From Sphingomonas kaistensis (lineage in GTDB: Bacteria > Pseudomonadota > Alphaproteobacteria > Sphingomonadales > Sphingomonadaceae), in contig NZ_CP145607.1 of assembly GCF_036884275.1 (NCBI RefSeq), forward strand, positions 2,405,001 to 2,469,000: a stretch of 64,000 nt of DNA, in the 5' to 3' direction. Within the stretch, counting starts at the first letter, position 1; each line of letters opens with the position of its first letter. Made by a program: the position numbers and the translations under genes. Below are positions 38,995 to 47,633 of this stretch, piece by piece. Under the pieces are notes generated by a model. It saw only the letters and a program-made list of their open reading frames with translations. It was not told the origin of the DNA and ran no database searches.

Positions 38995-40007
38995 TGCACG
39001 AGCTTGCATTTCCGCTGCTGGTCGGCCTGATCATCGTCGCCCTGGCGTTCGACGTCCTGAACGGCCTGCACGACGCCGCCAATTCGATCGCCACGGTGGT
39101 CGCGACGCGGCTGCTGGGGCCGGTGCAGGCGGTGGCGTTTGCCGCCTTTTTCAATTTCGCGGCGTACTTTCTGACGCTGGCGTTTCCCGCGCTGCACAAG
39201 GTGGCCGACACGATCGGGAAGGGGTTGATCGACAAGGACCTCGTCACGCCATCGGTGGTGTTCGCGGCGCTGATCGGGGCGATGTTCTGGAACATCGTGA
39301 CCTGGCTGAAAGGCATTCCGAGTTCGTCCAGTCACGCGCTGGTCGGCGGAATGGTCGGTGCGGGGCTTGCCTCCGCCGGGCTCGGCACCATCCAGTGGAG
39401 CGGGGTCAGCAAGACCTTGCTGTTCATCCCCCTCGCCCCTTTGCTCGGCATGGTGATGGCGATGGCGGTGATGCTGCTGTCGTCGTGGCTGGCGCAGCGG
39501 GCATCGAACCGCGGCGCCGACAAGAGTTTTCGCCGCCTGCACCTCGTGTCGTCCGCGGCTTATTCGCTCGGCCACGGGCTGAACGACGCGCAAAAGACGA
39601 TGGGCATCATTACCGTGCTGTTGTTCTCGACTGGCTACCTGCAGGGCGATTTTGAGGTGCCGCACTGGGTCGCGATCAGCTGTTATATCGCGATCGGGCT
39701 CGGCACGCTGACCGGCGGGTGGAAAATCATCGAAACGATGGGCAGCCGGATCACCAAGCTCGACCAGCATCAGGGTTTTTCGGCCTCGGCCGGCGGGTCG
39801 GTAATGTTGTTCGGCGCGAGCCTGTTCGGCATTCCCGTGTCGACCACCCACACCATCACCGGGGCGGTGATTGGGGCCGGCGTCGCCCGCCGCGCCAGCG
39901 CGGTCCGCTGGGGCGTGGCGCAAAGCGTCATCATGGCGTGGATCATCACCATTCCCGCCAGCGCCACCGTCGCGGCGCTGATCTATTTGCTGACCCGGCT
40001 GTTCTAG
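38994..40007 (+). CDS. pit: Low-affinity inorganic phosphate transporter (Pit)
   Basis: 337 residues with about ten hydrophobic helices. The PiT signatures are present in both halves: FDVLNGLHDAANSIATVV at the N-terminus, and LGHGLNDAQKTMGI and PVSTTHTITGAVIGAG in the C-terminal half; PSSSSHALVGGM is the phosphate-site loop. It moves metal-phosphate with protons. Start ATG overlaps the DUF47 stop; a longer upstream frame is a shadow. The DUF47–Pit pair is common, while a Pho box in front of it suggests induction at low phosphate. Confidence 0.95.
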   Translation: MHELAFPLLVGLIIVALAFDVLNGLHDAANSIATVVATRLLGPVQAVAFAAFFNFAAYFLTLAFPALHKVADTIGKGLIDKDLVTPSVVFAALIGAMFWNIVTWLKGIPSSSSHALVGGMVGAGLASAGLGTIQWSGVSKTLLFIPLAPLLGMVMAMAVMLLSSWLAQRASNRGADKSFRRLHLVSSAAYSLGHGLNDAQKTMGIITVLLFSTGYLQGDFEVPHWVAISCYIAIGLGTLTGGWKIIETMGSRITKLDQHQGFSASAGGSVMLFGASLFGIPVSTTHTITGAVIGAGVARRASAVRWGVAQSVIMAWIITIPASATVAALIYLLTRLF

Positions 40008-40022
40008 CGGCATCGGCAAACG

Positions 40023-40061
40023 AAAAGGGCGGACCGTCATGCCGACGGCCCGCCCTCTTTT
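40023..40061. terminator. Bidirectional terminator between pit and pckA
   Basis: Two-part stem (40027–40032 with 40050–40055; 40034–40038 with 40044–40048) with an A run before and TCTTTT after, usable by both converging genes. Confidence 0.8.
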
Positions 40062-40079
40062 GATTCGGAGCGGCAGCGC

Positions 40080-41708
40080 TCAGGCCGGTTGAGCGACCTT
40101 CGGTTGGCACTGGCGGACGCCTTCTTCGACATGCTCCGCGAACTGCTCGAAATTGTCGCAGAACAGATCGACCAGCTTGGCCGCGGTGCGGTCGAACTCG
40201 TCCTTGTCGGCCCAGGTCGAGCGCGGGTCGAGAATGCCGTCGTCGACGCCCGGCACCGACACCGGCACGTCAAAGCCGAACAGCGGATCCTTGCGGAATT
40301 CGGCGTTGTTCAAGCTGCCGTCGAGCGCGGCGTTGAGCAGCGCGCGGGTCGCCTTGATCGGCATCCGCTTGCCGGTGCCATACTTGCCGCCAGTCCAGCC
40401 GGTGTTGACCAGCCAGCAGGTTACCCCGCCCTTGGCGATCCGCTCCTTTAGGAGGTTTCCGTAAACGCTCGGATGACGCGGCATGAACGGCGCGCCGAAG
40501 CAGGTCGAGAAGGTGGCTTCAGGCTCGGTCACGCCGATTTCGGTGCCCGCGACCTTGGCGGTGTAGCCCGACAGGAAGTGGAACATCGCCTGGTCGGCGG
40601 TGAGGCGGGCGATCGGCGGCAGCACGCCGAACGCGTCGGCGGTCAGCATGATGATGGTCTGCGGCACCGGCCCCATGTTCTTTTCGGAAGAATTGGGGAT
40701 GAAGTCGATCGGATAGGCGCCGCGGCTGTTTTCGGCGAGGCTGTTGTCGTCGAGGTCGAGCTCGCGCGTTTCGGGGTCCATGACCACGTTCTCGAGCACG
40801 GTGCCGAAGCGTTTGGTGGTGGCGAAGATTTCCGGCTCGGCTTCCTCGCTGAGGCGGATCATCTTGGCGTAGCAACCGCCTTCAAAATTGAAGACCGCGG
40901 TGTCCGACCAGCCATGCTCGTCGTCGCCGATGAGCGTGCGGTTGGGGTCGGCCGACAGCGTGGTCTTGCCGGTGCCGCTGAGCCCGAAGAACACCGCCGT
41001 GTCGCCGTCCGGACCGATGTTGGCCGAGCAGTGCATCGGCATGATGCCGTCCTGCGGCAGGAGGTAGTTCAAGAGGCCGAACACCGACTTCTTCATCTCA
41101 CCGCCATATTCGGTGCCGCCGATCAGGATGAGCTTCTTGGTAAGGTTGATCGCGATCACGGTTTCCGAACGGCAGCCGTGACGCTCGGGGTCGGCGCGGA
41201 AACTGGGCAGGTCGATGATGGTGTAATCGGGCGCGAAGTCCGCCAGCTGCTCGCCTTCGGGGCGGACCAGCATGGTGCGGATGAATAGGTTGTGCCACGC
41301 ATATTCGTTGACGACCCGCACCTTGACCCGGTGCTCGGGCTGCGAGCCGCCGAACAGGTCGGCGACGAACAGCTCCTGCTTGTCACCGAGGGCGGCGAGA
41401 AAGTCTTCGTACAGGCGGTCGAACGCGGCCGGGTCCATCGGCTTGTTCGACTTGCCCCACCAGATGTTGTTTTCGGTGGTCTCGTCGCGGACGATGAAGC
41501 GATCCTGCGCGCTGCGGCCGGTGTGGCGGCCGGTCTTGACGACCAGCGGGCCGTCCTTGGCGATCATGCCTTCGTTGCGGGCGAGCGCGGCTTCATAAAG
41601 GCGCGCAGTGACGAGATTCCAGTGGAGGGTGGCCGACGTCGCGATACCCTGCGAGTCGAGGCCGAAGGAAGGAACCCTATTCGTCACGTCTGATTTCCCT
41701 TTGCTCAT
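40080..41708 (-). CDS. pckA: Phosphoenolpyruvate carboxykinase (ATP)
   Basis: 542 residues, the ATP-dependent type. P-loop [14 protein letters not shown], the kinase-2 region [10 protein letters not shown] and substrate-site [11 protein letters not shown] are intact. It converts oxaloacetate and ATP to PEP, the gateway of gluconeogenesis. It is divergent from chvI; in rhizobia pckA lies beside chvI/chvG and responds to carbon regulators. A 16-bp palindrome in the shared promoter region is a candidate operator. Confidence 0.97.
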   Translation of the reverse strand: MSKGKSDVTNRVPSFGLDSQGIATSATLHWNLVTARLYEAALARNEGMIAKDGPLVVKTGRHTGRSAQDRFIVRDETTENNIWWGKSNKPMDPAAFDRLYEDFLAALGDKQELFVADLFGGSQPEHRVKVRVVNEYAWHNLFIRTMLVRPEGEQLADFAPDYTIIDLPSFRADPERHGCRSETVIAINLTKKLILIGGTEYGGEMKKSVFGLLNYLLPQDGIMPMHCSANIGPDGDTAVFFGLSGTGKTTLSADPNRTLIGDDEHGWSDTAVFNFEGGCYAKMIRLSEEAEPEIFATTKRFGTVLENVVMDPETRELDLDDNSLAENSRGAYPIDFIPNSSEKNMGPVPQTIIMLTADAFGVLPPIARLTADQAMFHFLSGYTAKVAGTEIGVTEPEATFSTCFGAPFMPRHPSVYGNLLKERIAKGGVTCWLVNTGWTGGKYGTGKRMPIKATRALLNAALDGSLNNAEFRKDPLFGFDVPVSVPGVDDGILDPRSTWADKDEFDRTAAKLVDLFCDNFEQFAEHVEEGVRQCQPKVAQPA

Positions 41709-41745
41709 GGGCGAGCGGCGGCCGGCCCCAGGATGGAAGCCGCCG

Positions 41746-41761
41746 CCGCATACGTATGCGG
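41746..41761. promoter_or_regulatory. Perfect 16-bp palindrome in the pckA/chvI divergent promoter
   Basis: CCGCATACGTATGCGG reads the same on both strands. Even spacing and a central CG are the layout of LacI/GalR-type operators; a LacI-family regulator (PckR) controls pckA in Sinorhizobium. The protein that binds here is not known. It lies 38 bases before the pckA start and ~95 before the chvI start. Confidence 0.55.
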
Positions 41762-41855
41762 TGAGATGAACCGCCTATGCCCGCAAAAGGTTGCGAGCGT
41801 CAAACCGGCCTCACGCCTTGAAGCGTTGTGGGACACTGGGCTAGGCGCTGACCCC

Positions 41856-42581
41856 ATGTCCGCTCCCGTGATCGCGCTGGTCGACGACGACCGGAACATC
41901 CTGACGTCGGTCTCGATCGCCCTGCAGGCCGAGGGTTTCGTCACCCGGCTGTATCCGGACGGGACGAGTGCGCTGAAGGCGCTTGGCGACAATCCGGCGG
42001 ACCTTGGCGTGTTCGACATCAAGATGCCGGGCATGGACGGCCTTGCCCTGCTGTCGGCGCTTCGTGCGGGCGGCGGCTCTGCGGCGGCGATGCCGGTTAT
42101 CTTCCTGACCTCCAAGGACGAGGAGCAGGACGAAGCGCATGGCCTTGCCGCCGGGGCCGACGACTATATCGCCAAGCCGTTCAGCCAGCGCCTGCTGATC
42201 GCGCGGATCAGGGCCATCCTGCGGCGCGCGGACATGAATCGCACTGCGGCGTCGGACCATGAAGAAGACGGCGCCGCGCCCGTCATCGAGCGCGGCCGTT
42301 TGCGGCTGGACCCGGCGCGGCATCAAGTGATGTGGGACGGCCGGCCGGTCACCCTAACCGTGACTGAATTCCTGATCCTCGAAACGCTCGCCCAGCGGCC
42401 CGGCGTGGTCAAGAACCGCAACCAGTTGCTCGACGTCGCTTATCAGGAAGACGTGTTCGTCGACGACCGCACCATCGACAGTCACATCAAGCGCATCCGC
42501 CGCAAGTTCCGCGCCGCCGATCCGCAGTTCGACGCCATCGAAACGCTGTACGGCGTCGGCTACCGTTTCAGCGATGGCTGA
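41856..42581 (+). CDS. chvI: Response regulator ChvI
   Basis: 241 residues, OmpR/PhoB type. Receiver acidic pocket DDD at 10–12, phosphorylated Asp54 (VFDIKMPG) and Lys ~107 (AKPF), then a winged-helix DNA-binding domain ending VGYRF. With ChvG it forms the envelope/acid-stress system of alphaproteobacteria. The frame extends 41 codons upstream; the ATG at 41856 begins the conserved [11 protein letters not shown]. It overlaps chvG by 8 bases. Confidence 0.92.
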   Translation: MSAPVIALVDDDRNILTSVSIALQAEGFVTRLYPDGTSALKALGDNPADLGVFDIKMPGMDGLALLSALRAGGGSAAAMPVIFLTSKDEEQDEAHGLAAGADDYIAKPFSQRLLIARIRAILRRADMNRTAASDHEEDGAAPVIERGRLRLDPARHQVMWDGRPVTLTVTEFLILETLAQRPGVVKNRNQLLDVAYQEDVFVDDRTIDSHIKRIRRKFRAADPQFDAIETLYGVGYRFSDG

Positions 42582-44142
42582 GCCCACCGCCGGCTTTTCG
42601 CCGCGCCTCAAGATGCCGTGGCGGCTGTCGCGCCGCATCCTCGGCGTCAATCTTATCATCCTGCTGGTGCTCGCGCTGGCGCTGCTGTTTCTCGACAGCT
42701 TCCGCAATCAGTTGCGCGACGAGCGGCAGGCGCAGACCAGCACTCTAGCCGAATTGGCGGCCACCGCGGTCCCGAAGATCGCGCCGGACGACGTGCCGAT
42801 GCTGCTGGGCGACATCGGCGGGGCGACCGGAGCACGGGTCCGGCTCTACGGACGCGATGGAAAGCTCAGGCAGGATAGCTGGCGGGTTACGCAGCCGAGC
42901 TACCGCCTGCGCGATCCGGCGACCCAGGGCTGGGCCAAGGAAGCGGCGCGTGCGCTCGATCGCGCGTTCAATTTCGCCGTTGGCGAGCGCACGGTGCCCG
43001 ATTTCGTCGAGCCTGCGGTGGACGAAATGCAGGCCTGGCCCGAGGCGCTTCGAGCCCTGCGGACCGGGCAGACGACCTCGGTCGTGCGCAATGCTCCGGA
43101 CCTTACCCCCGTGTTGTCCGCCGCCGCCCGCACGACGAGCGGCGAAGTCGTGCTGGTCACCGCCAACGATCGCAACTTCACCCGCACCGTGCGGCAGGAG
43201 CGGACCAAGCTGGGCCTCGGCCTGCTCGGCGCCGCGCTCTTCTCCCTGCTGCTATCCCTGTTCCTGGCCCGCACCATCGCCCGCCCCCTGCGCCGGCTGG
43301 CGCTTGCCGCGCACCGGGTGCGGCTGGGCCGGTCGCGCGAGGTCAATGTGCCGCGGTTCAACCGCCGCAAGGACGAAATCGGAATGCTGTCCCGCGCCGT
43401 CAGCGACATGAGCCAGGCGCTGCGTCAGCGGATGGACAATCTCGACGCCTTCGCGGCCGATGTGACCCACGAGCTCAAGAACCCCCTCGCCTCGCTCCGA
43501 AGCGCCGTAGACGGGCTCGACCGCATCGAGGATCCGGCGCTTCGCCATCAACTCCTCGACGTGGTGCGGCAGGACGTCCTTCGGCTCGACCGCCTGGTCG
43601 GCGACATCGGCGAAGCGGCGCGCACCGACGCCGAGCTTGCGCGTAGTGCGTTCGAGCCGGTCGATCTTGGCACGCTCGTCGGCCAGATCTGCCACGGATG
43701 GGAAGAACGACGGCTGACCGGCAATGTCCGGATCGCCTTTGCTCGGCCCCGCGCCGCCAGCGCCATCGTGATGGCCGAACCGAACCGGCTTGCCCGCGCG
43801 ATCGATAATCTGATCGACAATGCGGTCAGCTTCTCGCCGCCGGGCGGGCTGGTCGAGGTGGCGGTTGCGGCGGTCGGCGACAACGTCCGCATCCGCATCG
43901 ACGACGAAGGGCCCGGCGTTCCCGCGGCTTCGCGTGAAGCCATCTTTAATCGCTTCGTTTCAGTAAGGCCAGAGAGTGGCGAATTCGGTCGTCATTCGGG
44001 GCTTGGCCTTGCGATCGCCCGCGCGATCGTGAAGGGCCATGACGGGGAGATTGACGTGGCCGACCGCGACGACGCGCCTTCGGGCGCCCGCTTCACCATC
44101 TGCCTTCCGGCCGCCGCCGGAAGCGAAGGGGCAGAAGCATGA
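42574..44142 (+). CDS. chvG: Sensor histidine kinase ChvG
   Basis: 522 residues. First membrane helix ~28–46, a ~160-residue periplasmic sensor with [22 protein letters not shown] typical of ChvG, second helix ~215–235, HAMP, the phospho-acceptor His299 in [10 protein letters not shown], and an ATPase domain with [19 protein letters not shown] and GLGLAIAR. In other alphaproteobacteria ExoR represses this kinase; no exoR is in the window. It overlaps hprK by ATGA. Confidence 0.93.
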   Translation: MAEPTAGFSPRLKMPWRLSRRILGVNLIILLVLALALLFLDSFRNQLRDERQAQTSTLAELAATAVPKIAPDDVPMLLGDIGGATGARVRLYGRDGKLRQDSWRVTQPSYRLRDPATQGWAKEAARALDRAFNFAVGERTVPDFVEPAVDEMQAWPEALRALRTGQTTSVVRNAPDLTPVLSAAARTTSGEVVLVTANDRNFTRTVRQERTKLGLGLLGAALFSLLLSLFLARTIARPLRRLALAAHRVRLGRSREVNVPRFNRRKDEIGMLSRAVSDMSQALRQRMDNLDAFAADVTHELKNPLASLRSAVDGLDRIEDPALRHQLLDVVRQDVLRLDRLVGDIGEAARTDAELARSAFEPVDLGTLVGQICHGWEERRLTGNVRIAFARPRAASAIVMAEPNRLARAIDNLIDNAVSFSPPGGLVEVAVAAVGDNVRIRIDDEGPGVPAASREAIFNRFVSVRPESGEFGRHSGLGLAIARAIVKGHDGEIDVADRDDAPSGARFTICLPAAAGSEGAEA

Positions 44143-44573
44143 GCCTGCGCCTGTCGAGCGAGACCCTGCATGCCAGCACGGTGGCCCTGAACGGCCGCGC
44201 GGTGTTGATCACGGGCATTTCGGGGTCGGGCAAATCCGACCTTGCGCTGCAATTGATCGATCGCGGCTTCACCCTCGTATCGGACGACCAGACCATTGTT
44301 CAGAAGCGGGGGACCCGGCTGCACGCCGCAGCGCCCGCCACCATTCGCGGCAAGCTCGAAATCCGCGGTCTCGGGATCGTCGCAACGCCGGTGGTCGAGG
44401 ATGTCGCCGTGGCGCTGGTGGTCGAGTTGGCAAGCGATATCCAGCGCTTTCCCAGCGACTCGCGCGAGCGGATGATCTGCGGGCTTGCCGTGCCCTTGAT
44501 CAGCGTCGACGCGCGCACCGCGTCGGCGGCGGCCAAGGTGTCGCTGGCGCTCGACCGCTTTGGGCTGACATGA
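44139..44573 (+). CDS. hprK: Short HPr kinase/phosphorylase
   Basis: 144 residues, i.e. only the catalytic C-terminal domain, as is normal in alphaproteobacteria. Walker A GISGSGKS at 26–33, then DRGFTLVSDDQT and the loop LEIRGLGIV. It phosphorylates HPr at its regulatory serine using ATP and can reverse this, tying the nitrogen-type PTS to carbon status. Both chvG and rapZ junctions are ATGA overlaps. Confidence 0.92.
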   Translation: MSLRLSSETLHASTVALNGRAVLITGISGSGKSDLALQLIDRGFTLVSDDQTIVQKRGTRLHAAAPATIRGKLEIRGLGIVATPVVEDVAVALVVELASDIQRFPSDSRERMICGLAVPLISVDARTASAAAKVSLALDRFGLT

Positions 44574-45505
44574 GCGACCGGCGGCAGCAGGGCTCGGACA
44601 GGCTGCCACGCCTGCTGCTCGTCACCGGCATGTCCGGGGCGGGTAAATCCTCGACGCTCGGTGTGCTCGAGGACATGGGGTGGGACACGGTGGACAATCT
44701 GCCGACGTCGCTGCTCCACGATTTCGTTCATCGCGCGGACCGCTCGGGCTCGTCCGCCAACGTCGCGGTCGGCATGGACGTCCGCAGCCGCGGGTTCGAT
44801 CCGCATGCCTTGCCCTCGCTGGTGCATTCGGTCCCCGGCGTCCGGCCCGAGATCCTGTTCCTCGATGCCACCGGGGCCGAGCTGATCCGCCGCTATGGCG
44901 AAACCCGCCGCCGCCATCCCCTGGCACCCGACCGCCCGGCCGAGGACGGCATCGCGCGGGAGCGCACGCTCACCGCCGCGCTTCGCCTTGGTGCTGACGC
45001 GGTGCTCGACACGACCGACTTCAAGCCCGCCGACCTGCGCGACGAATTGCGCCGGCGCTATGGCGAGGAAAGCGATGAATTGGTCGTAACGCTGACGAGC
45101 TTCGGCTTCGCCCGAGGCATCAGCCGCACCGCCGACCTCGTGTTCGACCTGCGCTTCCTCCCCAATCCGCACTGGGTGGACGAGCTTCGCCCGCTGACCG
45201 GCGCCGACGCGCCCGTCGCGAATTTCGTCGCCGCGCAGGACGGGTGGGACGAGTTCATGGGCCGCACCGAAGAGCTGCTCGCCTTCCTGCTTCCGCGCTA
45301 TTGGGAGGCCGGCAAGGCCTATGTCGGCGTGGCCTTCGGCTGTACCGGCGGGAGACATCGTTCGGTGGCTGCGGCGCTTGGCATGGGCAAGCGGTTGCGT
45401 GCGCGCGGCTTTTCGCCGAATATCCGGCACCGAGACCTAGCGCTTCGCCCCGATGATTCTCTTGAACTGGGCCAGTCGCGCATCGAAGGACCTGAGAAGC
45501 GCTGA
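44570..45505 (+). CDS. rapZ: RapZ-family nucleotide-binding protein
   Basis: 311 residues, somewhat longer than the E. coli protein. Walker A TGMSGAGKSS around 19–28; a kinase-like N-terminal domain; and a C-terminal domain with FGCTGGRHRSVAAA. In E. coli RapZ senses glucosamine-6-phosphate and guides RNase E to GlmZ; in alphaproteobacteria the role is less clear. Start chosen at the ATG in the ATGA overlap with hprK; a longer frame is a chvG/hprK shadow. Confidence 0.93.
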   Translation: MSDRRQQGSDRLPRLLLVTGMSGAGKSSTLGVLEDMGWDTVDNLPTSLLHDFVHRADRSGSSANVAVGMDVRSRGFDPHALPSLVHSVPGVRPEILFLDATGAELIRRYGETRRRHPLAPDRPAEDGIARERTLTAALRLGADAVLDTTDFKPADLRDELRRRYGEESDELVVTLTSFGFARGISRTADLVFDLRFLPNPHWVDELRPLTGADAPVANFVAAQDGWDEFMGRTEELLAFLLPRYWEAGKAYVGVAFGCTGGRHRSVAAALGMGKRLRARGFSPNIRHRDLALRPDDSLELGQSRIEGPEKR

Positions 45506-45506
45506 A

Positions 45507-45914
45507 ATGATTGGATTAGTGCTGGTGACCCACGGCCGGCTCGCGGCCGAGTTCATCGTTGCGATGGAGCATGTGGTCGGGCCGCAGGACGCGGTGGCCG
45601 GCATCTGCATCGGCCCCGATGACGACATGGAAGCGCGTCGCAAGGACATCGCCGAGGCGATCGCCGAGGTCGATAGCGGTGCGGGCGTGATCATCCTGAC
45701 CGACCTGTTCGGCGGCACCCCGTCGAACCTGGCGATCAGCCTGATGAAAACCGGCGACATCGAGGTCATCGCGGGCGTGAACCTGCCGATGCTGATCCGC
45801 CTCGAAGGCGCGCGCAAGTCGATGAACGTCCGCGCCGCCGTGGCCGCCGCGCGCGAGGCCGGGCGCAAATATATCTCGGTCGCGTCCGAGATCCTGGGCG
45901 AGGCCGCGGCTTGA
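45507..45914 (+). CDS. PTS EIIA component, mannose-family
   Basis: 135 residues. The active His9 lies in LVLVTHGRLA; LTDLFGGTPSNLA is the EIIA-Man signature. No EIIB or EIIC is nearby, so in this PTS-Ntr-like setting it is a regulatory phospho-acceptor rather than part of a sugar permease. It starts one base after the rapZ stop with GAGAAG as ribosome site. Confidence 0.92.
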   Translation: MIGLVLVTHGRLAAEFIVAMEHVVGPQDAVAGICIGPDDDMEARRKDIAEAIAEVDSGAGVIILTDLFGGTPSNLAISLMKTGDIEVIAGVNLPMLIRLEGARKSMNVRAAVAAAREAGRKYISVASEILGEAAA

Positions 45915-46186
45915 GCGGGGCGACCAGCCGCGTGGTGCGGATCGAGAACAAGCGCGGGCTGCATGCGCGGGCGAGCGCCAAGTTCGTCACGCTCGCAAGC
46001 AAGCTCGGCACCCCGGTCGAAGTCGCCAAGGACGGCAACAAGGTCTGCGGGACGTCGATCATGGGGCTGATGATGCTGGGCGCCGCGCGCGGCGATTCGA
46101 TCGAGATCAGTGCGTCTGGCGACGGCGCGGACGAGGCGGTGGCGCAGCTCAGCCAGTTGGTTGAGGACAAGTTCGGGGAGGATTGA
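45911..46186 (+). CDS. ptsH: Phosphocarrier HPr
   Basis: 91 residues. Phospho-histidine His18 (RGLHARASAKF) and regulatory Ser49 (CGTSIMGLM) are both present, so it can be a target of EI and of HprK. TTG start in a TTGA overlap with the EIIA gene. ptsP (enzyme I-Ntr) is not in the window. Confidence 0.94.
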   Translation: MSGATSRVVRIENKRGLHARASAKFVTLASKLGTPVEVAKDGNKVCGTSIMGLMMLGAARGDSIEISASGDGADEAVAQLSQLVEDKFGED

Positions 46187-46189
46187 CCC

Positions 46190-46984
46190 CTGCCCCGCCA
46201 CATCACTTCCTTTTCGAACGACACGGTGAAGCGGCTGCGGTCGCTGCGCGAGAAAAAGGCGCGTCGGCTGGAAGGGCTGTTCCTCGCCGAGGGCCTCAGG
46301 ATCATGGCCGAAGCGCGCGATGTCGGCGTGCTGCCTGAAATCGTCGCCTGCGCCGAGGGCGACCTTCACCCGCTGGCGGCCGAGATCGTCGCGCAGGCGG
46401 AGGCCGCGGGCGCCGAGGCGATCGTGGTGCCGGACGAGATCATGGCCAAGATGAGCGGCAAGGATAATCCGCCGCTGCTGCTCGGCGCCTATCGCCAGCC
46501 GCGGCTGGGCCTCGCCGATCTTGACCGCTCCACCTCACCGATGTGGTTCGTCGCCGAAAAGCTGCGCGATCCAGGAAATATCGGGACCATCCTGCGCACC
46601 GGGGATGCGGTGGCGGCGGGTGGGCTGATCCTGGTCGACGACAGCGCCGACCCGTACAGTGTCGAGGCGGTGCGGGCGTCGATGGGGGCAATCTTCACCC
46701 AGAAGATCGTGCAGGTGCCGTGGGAGCCGTTCCTCGCCTGGCTTCGGGAAGAACCGGGTCAACTGGTCGGGACCAGCCTGCAGACGGATCACGACTATCT
46801 CGACCCGACTTATGAGCAGCCCTGCTTCCTGCTGGTCGGCAATGAGCAGGCAGGCCTGCCAGACGCTTACGAGGCCGAGTGCGACCTGCTGGTGAAGATG
46901 CCGATGCTGGGCCGGGCGGACAGCCTCAACGCGGCGGTGGCGACGGCGGTGATGGCCTTCCACATCCGCGCGAGCTGGCGTTAA
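46190..46984 (+). CDS. TrmH/SpoU-family RNA 2'-O-methyltransferase
   Basis: 264 residues if started at CTG 46190. N-terminal substrate-binding domain (SFSNDTVKRLRSLREKKARR), then the SPOUT knot with EKLRDPGNIGTILRTGDA, LVGNEQAGLPD and a final SLNAAVATAV. It methylates ribose 2'-OH in rRNA or tRNA. CTG at 46190 follows the HPr stop by 3 bases and sits 8 bases after GGGGAGG, an ideal ribosome site, and starts at the usual N-terminus; the first GTG (46226) lies 12 codons inside conserved sequence. Last gene of the chvI operon. Confidence 0.88.
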   Translation: MPRHITSFSNDTVKRLRSLREKKARRLEGLFLAEGLRIMAEARDVGVLPEIVACAEGDLHPLAAEIVAQAEAAGAEAIVVPDEIMAKMSGKDNPPLLLGAYRQPRLGLADLDRSTSPMWFVAEKLRDPGNIGTILRTGDAVAAGGLILVDDSADPYSVEAVRASMGAIFTQKIVQVPWEPFLAWLREEPGQLVGTSLQTDHDYLDPTYEQPCFLLVGNEQAGLPDAYEAECDLLVKMPMLGRADSLNAAVATAVMAFHIRASWR

Positions 46985-46995
46985 TCTTTCTGAAC

Positions 46996-47064
46996 AAGGT
47001 CACAAAGGTCACCGGTGGCGGCCAGTTTGCGCAAGGGTGTGACCTTTGAGGTCAAACCCTTGCG
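46996..47064. promoter_or_regulatory. AGGTCA-repeat array and long hairpin
   Basis: AAGGTCA at 46996 and AAAGGTCA at 47004 are direct repeats; TGACCTTTGAGGTCA at 47040–47054 is a perfect 6-3-6 inverted repeat of the same motif. The latter is the tip of a hairpin whose outer 9-bp stem is 47030–47038 with 47056–47064 (one mismatch). No T run follows. Possible operator, RNA structure, or both. Confidence 0.5.
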
Positions 47065-47205
47065 AGAGCAGCGAAATCAAAGAGCAAAACGAACCTGTTC
47101 GGCACTTGTCCCATCGCAAGTCCTACATTGCAAGCGGACGGTGACCGTTCATCTCGGCAGCGTTAGCGTGGCAGCATGACTCGCCTCCTTCGAAAGGCCA
47201 ATCCG

Positions 47206-47577
47206 ATGCGTGCTCCGCTTATTTCCGCCACTGTGCTGCTGGCCGGCTGTGCCACCGTGCCGACGGCGCCGGCCGAGCCCGCCGCGACCTATCGCGCGCT
47301 GGGAACCGAGCCGTTCTGGTCGCTCACGATCGACGGGCGCGAGATGGTGTTCACAGAGGCGGCGAAACCCAACAGTCGGATTGCCGAGGCGCAGCCGCGC
47401 GCCATCCACGGCTTTGCCGGCGACATCTATCAGGGGCGACGGATCAACGTCAACATCGTCCACGGCCAGCGCTGCAGCGATGGGATGAGCGACCGGGTCT
47501 ATCAGGATCGCGTGCAGGTGCGGGTGGACGATCGCTCATTCGAGGGGTGCGGTGGGCCGGTAGAGGGTCGGCGCTGA
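47206..47577 (+). CDS. COG3650-type small lipoprotein
   Basis: 123 residues from ATG 47206 (AAAGG ribosome site); an ATG 10 codons upstream is possible. Lipobox LLAGC gives an acylated Cys at 14. The mature part follows the pattern of COG3650 proteins: RALGTEPFWSLTIDG, C-S-D-GMSDRVYQD and FEGCGGP with two more Cys likely paired. Function unknown; probably envelope-associated. Confidence 0.8.
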   Translation: MRAPLISATVLLAGCATVPTAPAEPAATYRALGTEPFWSLTIDGREMVFTEAAKPNSRIAEAQPRAIHGFAGDIYQGRRINVNIVHGQRCSDGMSDRVYQDRVQVRVDDRSFEGCGGPVEGRR

Positions 47578-47601
47578 TTGCCGAGGAGCGCTATCGTTGA
47601 C

Positions 47602-47630
47602 TGAGGTCCCGGCCTTCGCCGGGACGACGG
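47602..47630 (+). repeat. Sphingomonad palindromic repeat, copy 1
   Basis: A 29-base unit TGAGGTCCCGGC…GCCGGGACGACGG with a GTCCCGGC/GCCGGGAC stem and a CTTC loop region. It recurs at 50100–50128 and, inverted, at 50049–50075. It lies between convergent genes and could help termination. Confidence 0.7.
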
Positions 47631-47633
47631 GGG

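Noticed and set aside
38196..40007. 603-codon frame as a long Pit protein
   Set aside because: The first 266 codons are an out-of-frame reading of the NUDIX–DUF47 gene; Pit begins at ATG 38994.
41709..41855. Replication origin in the pckA/chvI gap
   Set aside because: Only ~150 bases, not AT-rich, and no DnaA boxes recognised despite the nearby composition switch.
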